Assembly: GCA_026990815.1 (NCBI GenBank)
Contig: JALXCS010000210.1
Span: 1 to 17,440 of the forward strand
From: Methylomonas sp.
GTDB taxonomy: Bacteria; Pseudomonadota; Gammaproteobacteria; Methylococcales; Methylomonadaceae
DNA length: 17,440 nt
Reading direction: 5' to 3'
Part shown: one piece after another, positions 13,846 through 17,440 of the stretch
Layout: each line of letters begins with the position of its first letter
Numbering within the stretch: position 1 is the stretch's first letter
Made by a program: the position numbers and the translations under genes
The notes under the pieces: model-generated
What the model was told of the DNA's origin: nothing
The model's database searches: none
What the model saw: only the letters and a program-made list of their open reading frames with translations

Positions 13846-14136
13846 TTAGAAACCAACAACACTCAGGAATTGGGCTGAAGTAACAGGTGCTTCATTTGAT
13901 ACAGTGAAAATTGAGATGCTACCACTACCAGCTAAAAGGAAAGAACACAGTGAAACGCCTCCACCTTCAGTATTTGTTCCTGTATTGTCACAAACAGTTC
14001 CGCCTTCAGTAGCGGCCAGTTCTGCATTTTGAACAGGAGCAGCTTGAATATTTCCAAGAGCACGGAAATCTTCCGCCATTACAGTAGTTGACAATGCAAT
14101 AGCCATAGCACCAGCTAATAAAGTTACTTTTTTCAT
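13846..14136 (-). CDS. Small Sec-exported protein with a double-glycine leader-like motif; candidate C39 substrate or fibre subunit
   Basis: The reading frame opens further upstream, but AGGAGA seven bases before the ATG at 14136 sets the start, giving 96 residues. Residues 1-21 are a textbook signal peptide (MKKVTLLAGAMAIALSTTVMA, with cleavage before ED). A second leader-like stretch follows, ending AELAATEGG at residues 38-46. Relative to the glycine pair it has Val at -12, Glu at -8, Leu at -7, Gly at -2 and Gly at -1, which is the double-glycine consensus except for Thr at -4. The remaining 50 residues are rich in Gly, Ser, Thr and Val, with two cysteines (49 and 64) that could form a disulfide in the periplasm, and end in VVGF. 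No known family is recognised, and the Fap subunit repeats are not evident. A strong ribosome site and a private terminator suggest high, separate expression. It could be an amyloid-like fibre subunit, a bacteriocin-like peptide or a signal. Confidence 0.75.
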   Translation of the reverse strand: MKKVTLLAGAMAIALSTTVMAEDFRALGNIQAAPVQNAELAATEGGTVCDNTGTNTEGGGVSLCSFLLAGSGSISIFTVSNEAPVTSAQFLSVVGF

Positions 14137-14143
14137 TATTTTT

Positions 14144-14149
14144 TCTCCT
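14144..14149 (-). promoter_or_regulatory. Ribosome binding site of the small secreted protein gene
   Basis: On the minus strand AGGAGA precedes the ATG at 14136 by about seven bases. It is near-consensus and rules out the upstream in-frame Met at 14196, which would put 20 polar residues ahead of a perfect signal peptide. Confidence 0.8.
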
Positions 14150-14166
14150 AAGTGTTTATAAAGAAA

Positions 14167-14195
14167 TGAGAGTCGTTTATTATTTTTTACTCTCA
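14167..14195 (-). promoter_or_regulatory. Leader hairpin upstream of the small secreted protein gene
   Basis: TGAGAGT (14167-14173) and ACTCTCA (14189-14195) form a 7-bp stem around an AT-rich 15-base loop, directly upstream of the ribosome site. If transcribed it would sit in the 5' untranslated region, where it could stabilise the message. No T-run follows it, so it is not a terminator. Confidence 0.35.
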
Positions 14196-14196
14196 A

Positions 14197-14555
14197 ACTA
14201 ACTGGAGTTTCCTAGATTTTTCTTTGTAACTTTGAGGATTATTTAACCGCAGTTGGTATCTATAAGATTAAGAACTCCAATTAATGATAATTATCCTTTC
14301 ATTACGCTTACAGGTTCAAAATCTAAGAAACTTCAGTTGCAATTACTCTAACACCCAGAAATAGTTGCTACAAAGAATTTTTCAGTAGTCAGAATTCCCA
14401 TGGTATTTCATGGGAATATTAATGCTTAAAATACAACACCTTATGTGGATAAGCTGGAAAATTGTAGGCATATAATTACGCTATTTTAAGCATTGGATGA
14501 TGCAAAAGATAACAGAATTGTTCTGTGTCGATACTGAAAAATCAGTCCGAATTAT
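14197..14555. other. Non-coding gap upstream of the small secreted protein gene
   Basis: No supported gene on either strand. It should contain the promoter of the small protein gene. It holds a 9-bp inverted repeat, ATTCCCATG (14394-14402) and CATGGGAAT (14409-14417), which could be an operator or a hairpin, and a decamer ACTTCAGTTG at 14330-14339 that recurs upstream of the VPLPA protein gene at 16749-16758. Confidence 0.45.
14394..14417. repeat. Inverted repeat ATTCCCATG ... CATGGGAAT
   Basis: A perfect 9-bp inverted repeat with a six-base loop, about 260 bases upstream of the small protein start. There is no adjoining T-run on either strand. It may be a regulator-binding site. Confidence 0.4.
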
Positions 14556-14583
14556 AAAAAAAGGGCTAGTGATAATCCAGCCC
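14556..14583 (-). terminator. Intrinsic terminator of the VPLPA surface protein gene
   Basis: On the minus strand GGGCTGG (14583-14577) pairs with CTAGCCC (14569-14563), including one G-U pair, around a seven-base loop. It is followed by seven T (14562-14556). It lies about 215 bases past the stop of the gene at 14798-16714 and separates it from the small protein gene. Confidence 0.8.
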
Positions 14584-14748
14584 AGTTCAAAGTTCTTAAG
14601 CATTTAGAATTAAATTACCTCCCACACCTAAAAAAAGTATTTTTAGTCGTATCTTTTCGCTCGGGCCATCATTGTAAAATCTTGGAATAAATTGCGATTT
14701 CTTGCAATTCTACGTCTTGCCTTACACGAAAATTTATATACTAATTAA

Positions 14749-14770
14749 TGGGCATTCTTGGGCGCGAAAG
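14749..14770 (+). repeat. Dispersed short repeat, copy 4
   Basis: This copy reads GGGCATTCTTGGGCGCGAA. It lies between the stop codon and the terminator of the VPLPA protein gene and is in the same orientation as the three copies 14 kb away. It differs from copy 2 only by three transitions over 22 bases. Confidence 0.55.
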
Positions 14771-14797
14771 GTAGAGCTTGTTATTCCTGTGCATTTT

Positions 14798-16714
14798 TTA
14801 ATTGTTCTCTCGTAATTTGACACTCCAAATGCCAAAGAAAGCACTAATAAATAACCAAACCGATGCGGGAAGAGGTACGAAAGTAGCCCGTACTGCCCAT
14901 CGTGAGTCTGGTAATTCTACGATGCTGCGTCTAAATAAGTCGCCATGTGGTCCGCCAAAGACAAAACCATTATCAATTATCTCTCCAGCTACCAATAAAT
15001 CGAACGAGTCTCCAACATCAGGTTTAAACGCCAGGACAGAATCATCTGGAGATAGGATATCATCTACCAATTTGATAAAGAACGCCCCATCAAGAATAGC
15101 CGTCTGCAAGATTTCCAGAGTATCATATTCCAATCCTTTGATATTTCCAGCAATTTTTACAGTGGTGATTCCTGTTGCTGTTTGGGTGAAGTTACCATTG
15201 AATCTATTTGTTTCAGTATTATTGAATATATTGCCTTCTTCCAGTTCACCGCCAATGAGTAAGTTTGCACCCTGGAGTGATAAAACACTTGCATTAGTAA
15301 AGTTAGACTTTATTAAGATCTGTTTTCTAGGCTCTCCATCAGTAATTTTATATAGCTCTGGTAAATCAACAATGAAAGCACCCGTATTGAGAACCAAGCC
15401 GGGACCGGTAATCGAGCGGCCTACCGCTTTGGCAGAAAATACCCCTTGTATGAATAAAACTGAACCACGGGAGATATCAGATCCTTCGGCAGGACCATTT
15501 GCTAATATGATACTCCCAGCTTCCCAACTTGATTGTTGTCCACCAGCCACAAGAATCCGCTCACCACGGATAACCTTGAAACCAGTGCTTTCCATTTTTA
15601 ATCCACCGTTCGCAAGTAAGAGTGCAGGCGGAGCAGTTCCGATAGCTGGACCTCCGATAATCCCTTTGCGAAATATTGTCTTATCTGCAACCACCACAGC
15701 CCCAGAACCTCCCAATGAGCCACCATCTAGGATTAATGTTTGTAAATCGCTTTGTGGAGCATTGAAGTTTGCAGTCCCCCCGCCAGTAATAGTTGTTTGG
15801 CGGACGTTGTAATTACCACCAATATTGACAGTTCCTCTAAGGCGGCCGAATTCTACGTTTTCTCCAGTAATACTCGAACTTGGCAGTAATTCGTACTGCC
15901 CACCTTTAAAAGTAATTTTTCCTTGTTCTCCAGAGACAAAAGCACCGGAACTCGTTCCACCACCGTTAAGTATTAACTCTCCTATCTGGGCACCCATAAA
16001 TCCATCGTTGTTTACTTGAGAATTTATGGTAACGGCTTTATCGGTTCCGCTTAAACTGGCAACAAAAGCACCTTGATTGTCAAATTTTCCCTTTCCGGCA
16101 ATTAGACCCATTTTGGCATTATCCGCTTTAGCGATAAAAAGTGCATCGGCTTCATTGATGAAACCGGATTCACCAGAAAATGACAGGCGAAAGTTATTGC
16201 TGTTCCAATTTGCAGTTTGATTTTTGCTATTAACAACAATAGCACTGTCCTTGAATACCATTGAGCCGTTTCCACCCAACTCCATTCCGCCAGCAGCTAG
16301 GATTTTACCATTTCCAGAAACAGTGCCCTGCTTCCAATTAAAGATGCCATTGACTTTTAAAGTATTGGTGTTGGTATTGAGGGTGCCCCTGTTAAAATTA
16401 AAAGTTTGAACTTGATCTTCAAAACTTTTATCCAGATTGATTCCCAAAAAACCAGTTCCGTTTACGGTGGCATCGTAATGATCAATATTGGGATCTCCGC
16501 CTTCCCAATGATCGATAATTGACCAATCGCCATTTTTAAAACTATTTCCTTTCCAAGTTAAAGACGCATCTGCAGCTTTAACGCTTAAAGCATTGAGTCC
16601 AATGATTGAGGTTAAAACTATAGTTTTGGTGATTCGAATGGTTTTTATGGTGTGATTCTTTTGGAACAAGGTAACGGAAAAGTTAGGTTGACCACGAAAA
16701 AAATTAAAGTACAT
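14798..16714 (-). CDS. Exported repetitive surface protein with VPLPA-type C-terminal sorting signal
   Basis: The start is the ATG at 16714, with GGGAGGG directly upstream; an in-frame GTG at 16726 would lie inside that ribosome site. The 638-residue protein has a long signal region (about 1-48; core TIVLTSIIGLNALSVKA, cut before ADASLTW). The body is Gly- and Asn-rich with loosely repeated short strands of the type GxxNNxGxF, GGxFxxGQxG and ILDGGSLGGSGA. This resembles the beta-helix passengers of autotransporters and other large surface proteins. It has no autotransporter barrel. The C-terminus is VPLPA (613-617), a hydrophobic helix WLFISAFFGIW, then basic KLRENN: the tripartite signal of the PEP-CTERM/VPLPA-CTERM class processed by exosortases. 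The protein is thus expected to be released or linked at the outer surface, often in exopolysaccharide-producing bacteria. No exosortase gene is in the window. Function is unknown beyond envelope or biofilm matrix. Confidence 0.78.
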   Translation of the reverse strand: MYFNFFRGQPNFSVTLFQKNHTIKTIRITKTIVLTSIIGLNALSVKAADASLTWKGNSFKNGDWSIIDHWEGGDPNIDHYDATVNGTGFLGINLDKSFEDQVQTFNFNRGTLNTNTNTLKVNGIFNWKQGTVSGNGKILAAGGMELGGNGSMVFKDSAIVVNSKNQTANWNSNNFRLSFSGESGFINEADALFIAKADNAKMGLIAGKGKFDNQGAFVASLSGTDKAVTINSQVNNDGFMGAQIGELILNGGGTSSGAFVSGEQGKITFKGGQYELLPSSSITGENVEFGRLRGTVNIGGNYNVRQTTITGGGTANFNAPQSDLQTLILDGGSLGGSGAVVVADKTIFRKGIIGGPAIGTAPPALLLANGGLKMESTGFKVIRGERILVAGGQQSSWEAGSIILANGPAEGSDISRGSVLFIQGVFSAKAVGRSITGPGLVLNTGAFIVDLPELYKITDGEPRKQILIKSNFTNASVLSLQGANLLIGGELEEGNIFNNTETNRFNGNFTQTATGITTVKIAGNIKGLEYDTLEILQTAILDGAFFIKLVDDILSPDDSVLAFKPDVGDSFDLLVAGEIIDNGFVFGGPHGDLFRRSIVELPDSRWAVRATFVPLPASVWLFISAFFGIWSVKLRENN

Positions 16715-16718
16715 ATTC

Positions 16719-16725
16719 CCTCCCA
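16719..16725 (-). promoter_or_regulatory. Ribosome binding site of the VPLPA surface protein gene
   Basis: GGGAGGG on the minus strand lies four bases before the ATG at 16714. It decides for this start over the GTG at 16726. Confidence 0.7.
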
Positions 16726-16726
16726 C

Positions 16727-17285
16727 TATTATTATATATTTTCAATATACTTCAGTTGTTTGGACTCCAAGTAAGACCAGACATCAGAACCAAAAAAGGC
16801 TTAAGCTATTATTACGCGGGGTAGAGAATTAGCTGCTTTTGCTTTCATCAACCAAGAAGTTATGGATAGTTTGTAAATTCACTTAGTAAAGTTTTAGGTG
16901 CCACATCATTATTGCCCTGAGAGCTTGTGTACAACTATTGGTCCCACAATACAATTGATTTCAAAAGAAAAACAGGGTATTAGGAGTTTTTGTGTAAGAA
17001 CAATGTTTAATGTTATTTTAAAGTGCTTGAAATTATGATGTTTTATTGTTCCCCGTTACTACAGCTAACCTAATTTAGTACTGCTTTTTCTCTACCTGCA
17101 AAAACAGGTTACTCTATAAAGATGCTGTATTCAATAGCGGCCCAATAATGATTAAGAGCTATTTCCAAATAAGAATAAACCGCTTTACCATAATATCTTG
17201 CAACCAAGCGTCACTATTTTGCTGTTATTAGTACGGCACTGGGCAATAAGCTTAGATCAATCCTGGATGTGATAACAGTATTTTT
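16727..17285. other. Non-coding region between the VPLPA gene and the right-edge gene
   Basis: Divergent intergenic space with no supported gene. It should carry promoters for the minus-strand VPLPA gene and for the plus-strand gene at the right edge. A perfect pseudo-palindrome TTGGACTCCAA lies at 16760-16770 and the decamer ACTTCAGTTG at 16749-16758, 35 bases before the VPLPA start. A small hairpin ACCTG/CAGGT sits at 17094-17109. No mobile-element remains were recognised. Confidence 0.45.
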
Positions 17286-17440
17286 ATGGGCATAGCACAA
17301 ATTGATGTAAATAATTCTTTCAATAAAACAGTAAGTTTGTTAGTCTTTCTCGAAACAACATGGGAAGGGTGTGCAGACATGTCAGTGAAGATTGTATCCA
17401 GTAATGACGAAGGTTTCGTGCTTGAATTGAGAATTCCATT
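17286..17440 (+). CDS. N-terminal start of an unidentified exported(?) protein cut by the right edge
   Basis: A frame is open from an ATG at 17286 to the end of the window. A second in-frame ATG at 17379 has GGAAGGG about nine bases before it and is the better-supported start on ribosome-site grounds. The stretch from there reads MSVKIVSSNDEGFVLELRIP, which resembles the beginning of the mature or propeptide part of some large secreted proteins, including C25 (gingipain-like) peptidases. The 31 residues between the two ATGs include a moderately hydrophobic run (TVSLLVFLETTW) that would be a poor signal peptide. Too little is in the window to assign a family. Confidence 0.4.
   Translation, partial: MGIAQIDVNNSFNKTVSLLVFLETTWEGCADMSVKIVSSNDEGFVLELRIP

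Noticed and set aside
13950..13968. The second glycine run (EGGG, residues 57-60) of the small protein as the C39 cleavage site
   Set aside because: It lacks the upstream Glu-Leu and hydrophobic residues of the double-glycine consensus, while the first pair at 45-46 has them.
14802..15812. A 336-codon open frame on the plus strand, antisense to the VPLPA protein gene
   Set aside because: It is a shadow of the minus-strand gene. The composition is rich in Pro, Ser and Lys, there is no ribosome site, and the opposite strand has a signal peptide, repeats and a sorting signal.
16731..16736. TATAAT on the minus strand as the -10 box of the VPLPA gene
   Set aside because: Transcription from it would start at or inside the ribosome site, and no reasonable -35 lies 17 bases upstream.

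Overview
The window looks like a piece of a gammaproteobacterial chromosome with low-to-moderate GC. The evidence is the Gram-negative export signals (several Sec signal peptides, outer-membrane barrels, a periplasmic C39 peptidase and a SPOR domain), a C-terminal VPLPA-type sorting signal of the kind used with exosortases, and a decayed fragment of the bifunctional proline catabolism gene putA. A methanotroph-like or related gammaproteobacterium would fit, but no rRNA or housekeeping gene is present to settle the taxonomy. No tRNA, rRNA, CRISPR array or intact insertion sequence was seen.

Layout. Positions 1-1062 are mostly non-coding and eroded. They hold the last 27 codons of a gene cut by the left edge, a putA relic with a deletion and an in-frame stop, three copies of a short dispersed motif (core ATTCTTGAGCG; a fourth copy is at about 14750), and several hairpins. 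A secreted serine-hydrolase-like protein follows (1063-3180). After it comes a tight plus-strand gene train at 3266-10924: a PqqD-like chaperone, an ATP-grasp ligase, a fold-type III PLP decarboxylase, a urea-transporter/M23-peptidase fusion, a small outer-membrane barrel and a secreted FG-GAP/UnbV protein. Stop-start overlaps or gaps of a few bases link the first five genes. The set reads as synthesis of a small amino-acid-derived product, followed by membrane and envelope handling. No substrate can be named from sequence.

The right half is on the minus strand and converges on that train. Reading in the direction of transcription, there is a 638-residue surface protein with a VPLPA C-terminus (with its own terminator), a 96-residue Sec-exported small protein (strong Shine-Dalgarno and its own strong terminator), and then a pair encoding a periplasmic C39 peptidase and a SPOR + coiled-coil + outer-membrane barrel protein. 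The last two resemble FapD and FapF of the Fap functional-amyloid secretion system. The small protein carries, after its Sec signal peptide, a second sequence that closely matches a double-glycine leader (V-12, E-8, L-7, G-2, G-1), the classical substrate signal of C39 peptidases. The most exciting reading of the window is a two-step export route: Sec secretion, periplasmic cleavage at Gly-Gly by the C39 enzyme, then outer-membrane passage through the FapF-like pore. This is inference from sequence and context.

The last 700 bases are largely empty. They end in the start of another plus-strand gene cut by the right edge.
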